DNA of 64,000 nt from Pseudaminobacter soli (ex Zhang et al. 2022) (GTDB lineage Bacteria; Pseudomonadota; Alphaproteobacteria; Rhizobiales; Rhizobiaceae): the NCBI RefSeq assembly GCF_014595955.1, contig NZ_JABVCF010000019.1:1-64000 (forward strand), read 5' to 3'. Both the position numbers and the translations under genes were made by a program. Positions 38,102 through 46,367 of the stretch are shown piece by piece; position 1 is the stretch's first letter; every line of letters starts with the position of its first letter. Under the pieces are notes generated by a model that saw only the letters and a list, made by a program, of their open reading frames with translations, was not told where the DNA came from and did not search any database.

Positions 38102-39709
38102 ATGGCGGCTTCCGACATCCTGCTGGGCATGAGCGGGCTGCGCATCGACGGCTTCAGCCGCGGCAAGCGCACCGAGATAGTCAAGGGTATCGACCTGGAG
38201 CTCGCGCGCGGCGAGATACTCGGGGTCATCGGCGAAACCGGCGCCGGAAAATCCAGCCTCGGCCTGGCCGCCATGGGCTATGTTCGCGCCGGCTGCCGCT
38301 TCACCGGCGGCTCGATCGACTTCGACGGGCTAGACCTGATCGGCATGACGGAGGAAGAAAAACGCCGCCTGCGCGGCCACCGCATCGCCTATGTGGCGCA
38401 AAGCGCGCTTTCCGCCTTCAACCCGGCCCACCGCCTGCTCGACCAGACGATTGAGACCTGCGTCGACCGCGGCCTGCAGACGCCCGAGGAAGCGCGGGCC
38501 AACGCTGTCGAGCTCTACCGCAAGCTCAACCTGCCGGACCCAGAAAACTACGGCCGGCGTTTTCCGCACCAGGTTTCCGGCGGGCAGCTGCAACGCGCCA
38601 TGACCGCCATGGCGATGATGAGCCGGCCCGACCTGATCATCTTCGACGAGCCAACGACGGCGCTCGACGTGACCACCCAGGTGGAGGTGTTGCGTACCAT
38701 CCGCGATCTGGTGCGCCAGCACGGCACGGCGGCCCTCTACATCACCCATGACCTGGCGGTTGTCTCGCAGCTTGCCGACCGCATTGCCGTTTTGCAGCAT
38801 GGCCGCGTCGTCGAGATCGCGCCGACGCGCCAGATGATCGCCAACCCCACCCACGACTATACCCGCTCGCTATGGGCGGTGCGCAATCTCGACAAGCCCG
38901 AGCGGCGCGACGGCGAGCCGATCCTGCGTTTCAACGGCGTCGAGGCCAGCTATGGCAGTAGCCGGGCGCTGAGCGAGATCAGCTTCGACGTGCCGGCTTC
39001 TTCCTTCGTCGGCGTGGTCGGTGAATCCGGCTCCGGCAAGACCACCGTCGCCCGGATCGTCGCCGGCCTGCTGCCGATCTCCGCCGGGAGCGTTTCCTTC
39101 GCCGGCAAGCCACTGGCCGGCCTGTCGGTGCATCGCGACCGCGAAACGCTGCGCCGCATCCAGCTCGTCCAGCAATCGGCCGACACCTCGATCAATCCGC
39201 GCCACACGATCGGGCAGAGCATCGGCCGTCCGCTCGAACTCTATTTCGGATTGAAGGGCAGGGAGCGCGACAGCCGGGTGGTGCAGTTGCTGGAGCAGAT
39301 GGAGCTTGGCCCGGAATTCCTGACGCGGCTTCCCTCCGAGCTTTCGGGCGGACAGAAGCAGCGCGTCAACATCGCGCGCGCGCTGGCGGCACAGCCCGAT
39401 CTCATTGTCTGCGACGAGGTCACTTCCGGCCTCGACCAGCTGGTGCAGGAAGCGATCCTGAAACTCCTGATCCGCGTCCAGGAGGAGCAGGGCGTCTCCT
39501 ATCTGTTTATCACCCACGACATGAACGTCGTACAGGGCATTTCCGACAAGCTGCTGGTCATGCACCAGGGCCGCATCGTCGAGCAGGGCTTTCGCAGCGA
39601 GGTGTTTTCGCCACCGCACCACCCCTATACCGAAAGGCTGCTGGCTTCGGTGCCGCAGGTCGACCCCGACTGGCTGAACAGGCTCGTCGCGGCTGACGCA
39701 ACCCCATAG
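38102..39709 (+). CDS. Fused double ATP-binding protein of peptide-type ABC transporter (DppD-DppF fusion)
   Basis: 535 residues from ATG 38102 (GTG at 38096, overlapping the previous stop, is the alternative). Two full nucleotide-binding domains lie in tandem. The first has GETGAGKSS, VSGGQLQRAM and LIIFDEPTTALD; the second GESGSGKTT, LSGGQKQRVNIARAL and LIVCDEVTSGLD. Most dipeptide importers use two separate proteins; here one chain supplies both. The second Walker B has DEVTSGLD rather than DEPTSALD, a mild deviation. Confidence 0.9.
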   Translation: MAASDILLGMSGLRIDGFSRGKRTEIVKGIDLELARGEILGVIGETGAGKSSLGLAAMGYVRAGCRFTGGSIDFDGLDLIGMTEEEKRRLRGHRIAYVAQSALSAFNPAHRLLDQTIETCVDRGLQTPEEARANAVELYRKLNLPDPENYGRRFPHQVSGGQLQRAMTAMAMMSRPDLIIFDEPTTALDVTTQVEVLRTIRDLVRQHGTAALYITHDLAVVSQLADRIAVLQHGRVVEIAPTRQMIANPTHDYTRSLWAVRNLDKPERRDGEPILRFNGVEASYGSSRALSEISFDVPASSFVGVVGESGSGKTTVARIVAGLLPISAGSVSFAGKPLAGLSVHRDRETLRRIQLVQQSADTSINPRHTIGQSIGRPLELYFGLKGRERDSRVVQLLEQMELGPEFLTRLPSELSGGQKQRVNIARALAAQPDLIVCDEVTSGLDQLVQEAILKLLIRVQEEQGVSYLFITHDMNVVQGISDKLLVMHQGRIVEQGFRSEVFSPPHHPYTERLLASVPQVDPDWLNRLVAADATP

Positions 39710-39837
39710 CCGCGCACTTCGCGGGACAGAATAGCGCCGCTTCCGGCCGGCCGCTGCCTCTGCAATTGGCGGCTGCTGTACCTTGGCGCGCCGATATGAG
39801 AGAACCGGCCCTCTTCGTCTATCGAAGGTGGCGTCTG

Positions 39838-40719
39838 GTGGACAATGTTGATTTACGGCTGATCCGGAGTTTCGCGAAGATCTACGAATGTCGCTCCATG
39901 TCCCGCGCGGCGGAATTCCTGCATTGCTCGCCGGCGGCGGTCAGCATGCGGCTGAAATTCCTCGAGGACCAGCTGGGACGCACCCTGTTTGTGCGCCATC
40001 ATCACCGTCTGGAACCAACCGATCTCGGCGAAAAGCTCTACTGGAAGGCGGTGAACGTGCTCGCCTCCTATGACGAGTTCCTGGAAGGCATGCGCACCGG
40101 ACACGACCCAATCAGCATCAAGATCGGCGTTCCCGACGACTATGCGCTGAGCTTCGTCCAGCGCGGCTTGCGCAATATCAGCTTTCCCGACGAATCGATC
40201 GAGATCGACATCATCTGTGACCTCAGCGGTGCGCTCGATGCGGCGATCCAGCGCCAGGAGATCGACATCGGCCTGGCGACGCTCGACCGCCTGCCGCAGG
40301 GCGGCAAGCTGGTTTCCAAGCTGCAGCTGAAATGGGTGGGTGACTCGACCCGCCTGCCCGAAGTCGGTGAGCGCGTACCGCTGGCCGTCTATCCGGAAGG
40401 CTGTGTGTTCCGCCGCTCGATGATCGCGGCGCTGGAAATGGCGGGCAGGCGCTGGAAGGTCGTTTCGCAAAGCCGCACCAGTTCCGGCGTGCTCGCGGCA
40501 GTACGCTCCGGACTGGCGATCACCTCGATGGCGGATGGTTCCATTCCGTCGGATTTGTGCGTGGTGGATCACCCGGCGCTGCCGATGCTGAACGAAATTC
40601 CGGTCTATTTGCTTAAACGCCCGGGGCCCGGCAGCGAGGCCATGAATCTTATCGAAGCGGCTATCATGGACCAACTCAGCCCATCGCAGGGGGGATCGCT
40701 GCAACCCGCTGCATTGTGA
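39838..40719 (+). CDS. LysR-family transcriptional regulator
   Basis: 293 residues from the GTG at 39838, with AAGGTGG upstream; ATG at 39796 is the alternative. The N-terminal winged HTH reads VDLRLIRSFAKIYECRSMSR then AAVSMRLKFLEDQLGRTLF. The remainder is the periplasmic-binding-like effector domain. It is read in the same direction as the importer genes, about 130 bases after them, and most likely controls this module through the 34979-35222 gap. Confidence 0.85.
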   Translation: MDNVDLRLIRSFAKIYECRSMSRAAEFLHCSPAAVSMRLKFLEDQLGRTLFVRHHHRLEPTDLGEKLYWKAVNVLASYDEFLEGMRTGHDPISIKIGVPDDYALSFVQRGLRNISFPDESIEIDIICDLSGALDAAIQRQEIDIGLATLDRLPQGGKLVSKLQLKWVGDSTRLPEVGERVPLAVYPEGCVFRRSMIAALEMAGRRWKVVSQSRTSSGVLAAVRSGLAITSMADGSIPSDLCVVDHPALPMLNEIPVYLLKRPGPGSEAMNLIEAAIMDQLSPSQGGSLQPAAL

Positions 40720-40917
40720 CTACGCTGTGACGCGCGTCGATACTGGTTCCGCTTACGAACGTCTTGGCCCCGAAAACGGACAGTCTGCTTTCGGCCCGCG
40801 CCCGACAGCTTCGCGCGCCGTTCGGTTCGGAAAGGCCAACAAGTCACCGGTTGGCCCATCTACGATGGATGACAACCCAGACTTCGGCGAGATACGTATT
40901 CGCGCGACCCCGCTCGG

Positions 40918-41127
40918 TCATTGAATCCCTGAGGAGGCGCCACCGCGATCAAGCAGGGCGATCACTGCTCCTGCGCCGAGCACTGCGATTTTCATCAGCC
41001 GAACCGCAACGATCCTGGCCCCGGGCCTAGCTCGCGTATCCACCGCAATCACGATCGCTGTTGCCGAGCCCGCGCTGAGGACCGTCAGAACGACGACGGT
41101 GGTGAAGACGATCTCAAAGTGGTTCAT
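40918..41127 (-). CDS. Small membrane protein of unknown function
   Basis: 69 residues from ATG 41127, chosen because GAGGAG lies six bases upstream (an ATG at 41133 touches it). MNHFEIVFTTVVVLTVLSAG begins a first membrane helix, and VAVRLMKIAVLGAGAVIALL a second, joined by a basic loop DTRARPGAR. No family recognised. It stands alone, and a 520-base region without genes lies upstream. Confidence 0.5.
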   Translation of the reverse strand: MNHFEIVFTTVVVLTVLSAGSATAIVIAVDTRARPGARIVAVRLMKIAVLGAGAVIALLDRGGASSGIQ

Positions 41128-41649
41128 GTCCATCTCCTCTTCTGCAGAGGAGTTTCTCAGATCCGAGAGGGAGGAGACAAAGTGGCTGGCTGCCACCTCG
41201 GGGAAGGTAAGGATCGCGCGGTTTTTCGGTCTTACCAGGAGGCAATCTGTTTCCAGTCCACGGGGCAGAATACGACGGCCGTGATATCCGTCCGAACCGA
41301 GCTTCGGCAGCTCGCTAAAAATCGTTGCCGAGTGGGCGACGCGACGGCGGCGGCCGCTCAGCGGCGCTGCTAATCATCCCGCATGTCCAGGACGAGCGAA
41401 ACACAAGTGTGGTCGCCCGGCCACAGTGCCACCAGCATGATTAAAGTGACGTACGAAAATAACCTCCGACGTACTTATACGTCAGAATCCGGGTCTCATG
41501 CCCAAGGGGGAATCCTACTCTAGAAAGGTTCGAGTTCGTTGATCGCTGAGCGGCGCGAAAGGATTCAAATCTGGCCGCGGTGATCAAATGTGAGGTGGGC
41601 GGCGAGGGCGGAAAGCTAGCAGCACGACCGCGGCTCGCGAGCAGCGCCA
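41128..41649. other. Intergenic, no gene seen
   Basis: About 520 bases with no supported frame. It should hold the promoter of the small membrane protein. A run of AT-rich bases around 41440-41490 stands out from the GC-rich surroundings. Confidence 0.35.
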
Positions 41650-42027
41650 TCATGGACGGCGTGTTGCAAATGGCCTTGTTCGATGATGGATCCGCCGCAA
41701 CGCGAGCGGGTACATGTGCGCCACACCCTCAAGTGTAAGCTCGGGCAAAGCGATACCCGATGCATCATAGACCGCCTTCAGGAGATCATCCCAAGCGCTC
41801 TGGGCTCGCATCTCGGGTGCTAGAACATCCCAACCATACATGATCGCATAGAGATGTTCGGTGTGACGGACGATCTGTCCGACAGCGTCCCGGAGCGCGT
41901 CAAGATCGGACTCGGCCCGATTCTGCCGTCTCCGGCGCTCGGCCTGCCGCTGGGCTGGACTCATCGGTGCCTCTGGATATTTCCGCGGACGGCCGCGCGG
42001 ACGCTTGGCTGATTTGGTATCAGGCAT
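41650..42027 (-). CDS. Hypothetical small protein with AT-hook-like motif
   Basis: 125 residues. The N-terminus KRPRGRPRKYPEAPMSPAQR contains RPRGRPRKYP, a classic AT-hook core (GRP flanked by basic residues), followed by a highly basic helix RQAERRRRQNRAE. The rest is helical and acidic-neutral with no recognised motif. It could be a small DNA-binding protein of a mobile region. Ribosome site weak, so the call is moderate. Confidence 0.5.
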   Translation of the reverse strand: MPDTKSAKRPRGRPRKYPEAPMSPAQRQAERRRRQNRAESDLDALRDAVGQIVRHTEHLYAIMYGWDVLAPEMRAQSAWDDLLKAVYDASGIALPELTLEGVAHMYPLALRRIHHRTRPFATRRP

Positions 42028-42479
42028 CGTTTCGCTCGAGTAAAGCTAGTCACTATATTCGTGCTGGTGGCAACCCAACTTTGTCAAGATCGTAGCACAT
42101 GCACTTGCGGCTCGATGCCGCCGCGGCTGCCCCTCACGCGGGCGCGCTTGTCGATCACACCGGCCTGCTGCCTGAAGACGCGACCTACGCTCGGGTTTGC
42201 AACTAGCATTGCCGGAGGGCTGCAATTAGCCAAACTGGTACCCGAAGCAGACAATCCTGGGCAGGTTAGAGCGGAGACAGGGCGTGACAATCTCTTGGCG
42301 CCCGAGGGCAATCGGCTTGGCTGTGCTCGATGTAGCGTACCGAAAATGACGCGATAAGCGACGTTTCCGCCATACAGATCCAAAATCGGAACATTGTGGC
42401 TCCTAGCAGAGCCGATCCGGGTCCAATCTCCGTAGGAGAAGAGCTGACCCGTAGCCGACTGCGGTGTGGGATGTCAGCC
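42028..42479. other. Intergenic, no gene seen
   Basis: About 450 bases. Frames open on both strands across 42061-42383, but none has a ribosome site or recognised similarity. It leads into the third copy of the dispersed repeat and an IS3 remnant, so it is probably remnant mobile DNA. Confidence 0.3.
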
Positions 42480-42534
42480 TTGCGCCCGATGTCGGTCATT
42501 CCAGCGGCCCTTCCGGTCCTCCAGAAGCGGACAT
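42480..42534 (+). repeat. Dispersed repeat, copy 3
   Basis: Matches 31120-31174 at 47 of 55 positions (TTGCGC.CGATGT.GGTCATT at the start, TCCTCCAGAAGCGGACAT at the end), same orientation. The two direct copies bracket the CocE/peptide-importer/LysR module and adjoin an IS3 remnant here. Confidence 0.65.
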
Positions 42535-42599
42535 AGCTGGTTCGCTAATGCTTGCTCACGTCGCCCTTCCACCGGTGGGCACCTGGAATGAGCCGACAT

Positions 42600-42940
42600 C
42601 TTCAAGGCCAAATCGGTCAGGGAGGGTGATCTGGACCACGATGAGAACGCGCCGCGCACATGGATCCGCGAGGCGAAGACCGATCTGCAGAATGCCTTTC
42701 CCGCCATGGGCAGATGAAGCCGGAGCAGCTCGAGATCGACCGGCTACGCAAGGAAGTGGCGAAGCTGAAGGCGGAGCGCGACTTCTTAAAAAGGGCCGCA
42801 GCCTTCTTCGCGGGGGAAGCGATATGAGGTTCGCTTTCCTTGCGAAGAACCGGAACATCTGGCCGATGGCATGGCTATGCGATGCGCTGGATGTATCCCG
42901 CCCAGGCTTCCATGTGTGGTTCAACCGCAGCCCCGGCTCA
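42600..42940 (+). pseudogene. IS3-family transposase remnant (end of orfA, start of orfB)
   Basis: WIREAKTDLQNAFPA, then after a one-base shift MKPEQLEIDRLRKEVAKLK and ERDFLKRAAAFFA, is the C-terminal leucine-zipper part of an IS3 OrfA. At 42824 an ATGA overlap begins RFAFLAKNRNIWPMAWLCDA and LDVSRPGFHVWF, the opening of OrfB. Similarity stops near 42937, so the DDE domain is gone. Non-functional debris. Confidence 0.75.
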
Positions 42941-43199
42941 ATGCCGAGATGGTGCCGCGGCGGCCGGCGTGAGCGTGCGGTACGCGAATGCCTTGCTTGC
43001 CCAAGAGGGAACATCGATTTGCGAGCTGGTGATCCGCCTCCGAAGAGGCCGGCAGACCATCTGGGTGACGTTGTTGCGGTGTCCGGCAGTCTGGCGGCTT
43101 GCCCGACTCCCGTTCCACGCCATCTAGCTGAGGCAATTGGGGGTGTTGCGCCGAAGCGGCTTCGGAGTCACCTCTTCCTAATCCCTGACGGAGGCGAAC

Positions 43200-43829
43200 T
43201 TGTCGCCGGACTGGATCTCGGCGTTGGGCAATCTCATGACAGGCCTAGCGGCCATCGTCGCCGGCTGGGCCGGCGTTCGCGGGCTTAATGCCTGGCGGAC
43301 CGAGATGGTCGGCCGGCGCAAGACTGAGCTCGCCGAGGAGGTTCTAGCGGGGTTCTACCGGGCCAGGGACATCCTAGCATGGGCCCGCTTTCCCGCTTCG
43401 CATGAGGCCGACGATGGGGAGGATGATCGCCCTGGAGCGGGGGCTGAGGACGAGGAGCTTGAACGGAGCGAGATCTTCACCCCCGTCGACCGCCTGACCA
43501 AGGAGAGCCAAGTGTTTTCCGAGCTCCGAGCGAGTCGGTACCGCTTCATGGCCTATTTTGGCGAGGAGGCCGCCCAGCCCTTCGAGGAGATCCAGGCCAT
43601 TCATAGCGAGGTCATCGACTCGGCCCACAACCTGATCCGCACCTACGGCCAGGAGCCGACGGGTCCAGAGGAAGCGAGGCGCAACCAATGGGAAGCGACG
43701 ATTGGCTGGGGCGAAGGGGACGGCGACACTCTCAGGAAGCGGCTCGACCTGGCGGTGAAGGCCATCGAGCAGACTTGCCGTCCCCTGATCGACGAGCGCC
43801 ATAAAACGCGCCACAATGGTGCCGTTTGA
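43200..43829 (+). CDS. Hypothetical membrane-anchored protein
   Basis: 209 residues from a TTG with GGAGG six bases upstream. An N-terminal segment SALGNLMTGLAAIVAGWAGV is probably a membrane anchor; the remainder is a charged, helical cytoplasmic domain with an acidic loop (ADDGEDDRPGAGAEDEELE). No catalytic motif recognised. It stands between IS debris and a decayed gene, on its own. It resembles widely scattered hypothetical proteins with one N-terminal helix. Confidence 0.55.
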   Translation: MSPDWISALGNLMTGLAAIVAGWAGVRGLNAWRTEMVGRRKTELAEEVLAGFYRARDILAWARFPASHEADDGEDDRPGAGAEDEELERSEIFTPVDRLTKESQVFSELRASRYRFMAYFGEEAAQPFEEIQAIHSEVIDSAHNLIRTYGQEPTGPEEARRNQWEATIGWGEGDGDTLRKRLDLAVKAIEQTCRPLIDERHKTRHNGAV

Positions 43830-43896
43830 GGCTTATGGACACCGGCCGGTCAATTGTGCCTGTGTGATTAGCTAGTCTAGGGCAAGCTGGCGTTCA

Positions 43897-44990
43897 TCAG
43901 CCTCCCGCTCTCCGCTCCGTTGCCGCATGCGGCGACACAGATGCATTTGAGAGAACGGTGTGGATCTGGGCTACCGCCGCCGCTCCCTCATCAATTGCGG
44001 CGCCGACGCGTTTAACTGAACCCGCCCGAACATCACCGACCGCGAACACATTGGCGACTTCCGCTTCCAGCGGAAGGGGGTCTTGGACCGCTTTTTTCCA
44101 TCATGCCGGTGGCCGGGAGAGCCGCCCCTGTGCGAACGAAGCCCTTGGCGTCCAGGCCCACGCCGCAGCCCTTGAGCCACCCCGTTGCCGGATCTGCGCC
44201 GATGAAGATGAAACGTTGCGGATGGGCTTCTCCCTCTCCGCGCCGGTGACGCGGTTGGGCCACCGGACGCACTCAAGTTGCCCTTCGGGCGAGCCCGAGA
44301 GGACGGTGATCTCGGTTTCGGTCAGCACTTCATTGTTGTCTGCAGCCGCAATCCTGTCGATCAGGTATTGCGACATGCTCTTGGCGAGACTGGGTCCACG
44401 GACCAACATCCACACCTTCGCGGCAAAGTCCCTCAGAAACGCCGCCGATTGCCCGGCAGAGTTGCCGCCGCCCACAAGGGCAACCTCCTCGTTCCGGTAC
44501 AGACGGGCTTCGATGGGCGATGCCCAGTACCACACGTCGCGCCCCTCGAACTCCCGCAGGCGAGGAATGTCAGGGCGCCGATAGCGGGCGCCCGAGGCCA
44601 CAACCACCGTGGAGCCTTTGACCCGCCGGCCGTCAGCGAGTTGCAGTCCGTATGGCACTTGTGAGCAGTCAAGGCCGACAGCTTCGGCCGGGATCACCAT
44701 CTCGGCGCCAAATTTCTGCGCCTGGACGAACGCGCGCGCCGTGAGCTCGCGGCGGGGGATGCCGGTGGGAAGGGTTCTCAATCCGGGCGCTCTCGCCAGC
44801 TTGGCCGCCAAATGCAACGGCATCCAGGACGATGACCGACAACCCTTCCGACGGGGCGTAAACTGCCGTCGAGAGACCCGCAGGCCCTGCTCCGACGATG
44901 GCAACGTCAGAGGCTCGATCCGGCTCATCGCCAGGCGAAGCGGCGCAGGCGGTCGACTTCCGCGGACGCGAATTTCGGAAACATCCGCTC
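43897..44990 (-). pseudogene. Thioredoxin-reductase-like FAD oxidoreductase, frameshifted
   Basis: Pieces of one protein lie in at least three frames. [20 protein letters not shown] (FAD loop) and [13 protein letters not shown] are in one frame; [20 protein letters not shown] through EVALVGGGNSAGQSAAFL (NAD(P) loop) and LECVRWPNRVTGAE in a second; FIGADPATGWLKGCGV in a third; FAVGDVRAGSVKRVGAAIDE (FAD end) in a fourth segment. The N-terminal region before the FAD loop is not recognisable. It is the last gene after clpK-hsp20-psiE and would have supplied reducing power; as sequenced it cannot make one chain. Confidence 0.75.
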
Positions 44991-45086
44991 ATCGCGGGGA
45001 TCAATGGCTGCCATGGGAAACCTTGCTTTTCACAGTATGAGAGACCAGGCAGGGTGGCCTCACCGAAATCCAGGAGCCGCTCCGGC

Positions 45087-45581
45087 TTAATCGACAGTCC
45101 CTTGGGCCTGATCCTTCTCGGCGGCATCCTTCCTGTCCTGGTCGCGCACGAGCCAATGGACGGAGCCGAGCGCCAGGATGGCTACGGCTAGCCCGATGAT
45201 GGTGAGCGGCTCAGTCTTGCTCGCATCCAGGATGATGAATTTGCGCACCAGCGCCAGCAGGGCGATCAGCACCACTGTGCGCACGTGCACGATGCTTTCC
45301 CTGCGGTGAAGGACGCCGATGATCGAATGGTTGAACTCCAGGGCGATCAGCACCGTGAAGACCATGCCGAAGACCGCCTGGAACACCCCCGTCTCTGCCG
45401 GGTCGAGCAGTCCCGACTGCACCAGCATAAAGATGCGGAAGCTCAGGTGGATCACCGCGGCCGCGATCACCAGCCCGATGAGGCTGGTCAGCACCAGCGA
45501 GACGACCTGCTCGAAACGCTCGTAGGTGCTCAGGCCGGGCCAGGCCTCGCGGGTTTCGCGCAGGGCGCGCCTCATGGCCAT
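45087..45581 (-). CDS. psiE: PsiE-family membrane protein
   Basis: 164 residues with four membrane helices (about residues 27-47, 65-83, 92-110 and 125-142) and conserved [22 protein letters not shown] and VRKFIILD of the phosphate-starvation-inducible PsiE family. The biochemical role is not established. PsiE-type proteins are regular members of the transmissible locus of stress tolerance together with ClpK/ClpG and Hsp20, which lie directly upstream here. It begins 100 bases after hsp20 and is likely co-transcribed. Confidence 0.8.
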   Translation of the reverse strand: MAMRRALRETREAWPGLSTYERFEQVVSLVLTSLIGLVIAAAVIHLSFRIFMLVQSGLLDPAETGVFQAVFGMVFTVLIALEFNHSIIGVLHRRESIVHVRTVVLIALLALVRKFIILDASKTEPLTIIGLAVAILALGSVHWLVRDQDRKDAAEKDQAQGTVD

Positions 45582-45680
45582 CGGGGCCCGCCAGTTCCCA
45601 TCGTGGAGCGGGGATCGTCACGCTCGGCCCGGGGGTGGCCGCCCTCGTCTGATAGCTGCCTCATGTGCGATACGCTGGCT

Positions 45681-46295
45681 TCAGCTGCTGGGGCCGCCCG
45701 GTGTGCTGTCCGGCGCGCCACCCTGTCCGGCTTGGCTCCCGTCCACCACCGTGCCGCCTGAGGCACCCCGGCCGCCCTGAGAAGCCTGACCACCCGAGCT
45801 GCGGCCCTGCACCGGGATGCGGCGCGAGCGCTCCTGTTGCTCGGTCTTGGGCACGGTCACGGTGAGCACGGCGTTCTCGAAGCTTGCCTGCACCCGCTCC
45901 GGATCGACAGGGTAGGGTAGGTGCAGCGAGCGCTGGAAGGTGCCGTAGGCGCGCTCGACGAAACGGAAGTTCTCTTTGTCGTTTGCGCGCTCGAACTTCT
46001 TCTCGCCCCGGATGGTGAGCACGTCGTCGTCGAGGCTGACGTCAATGTTTTGCTCGGTGACGCCGGGCAACTCCGCTGTGATGCGAATCTCGTTGTCGGT
46101 CTCCGAAATGTTCATGCTGGCGTTGACGAAGTTGCCGGCGCCGGGCTGGCCCTGTGCACCGGCAGCGAGCAAGCCTGTGCCGCGCAGGGCATTGTCGAAG
46201 AGGCGGTTCATCTCACGGTGAAGCGACAGAAAGGGGTCGCTTCCTCCCGGGGTGCCAAAGCCGGATTCAAACGGGGCTAGAGGATTACGGGCCAT
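45681..46295 (-). CDS. hsp20: Small heat-shock protein (Hsp20/alpha-crystallin)
   Basis: 204 residues from ATG 46295, with GGAGA upstream. The alpha-crystallin domain spans about 65-155 with ITAELPGVTEQNIDVSLDDD, LTIRGEKKFE and the terminal VQASFENAVLTVTVPK. An N-terminal arm FESGFGTPGGSDPFLSLHRE and a Gly-rich C-terminal tail follow the usual plan; the tail is longer than usual. It holds unfolding proteins for the disaggregase encoded 72 bases upstream. A short gap to clpK indicates one heat-stress operon. Confidence 0.88.
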   Translation of the reverse strand: MARNPLAPFESGFGTPGGSDPFLSLHREMNRLFDNALRGTGLLAAGAQGQPGAGNFVNASMNISETDNEIRITAELPGVTEQNIDVSLDDDVLTIRGEKKFERANDKENFRFVERAYGTFQRSLHLPYPVDPERVQASFENAVLTVTVPKTEQQERSRRIPVQGRSSGGQASQGGRGASGGTVVDGSQAGQGGAPDSTPGGPSS

Positions 46296-46367
46296 GAGGT
46301 TCTCCGATCCCAAGATGCGTAACGGCATACGATGTCCTCCGGATGTGTCGCCGGGCAGCCGAGATCC

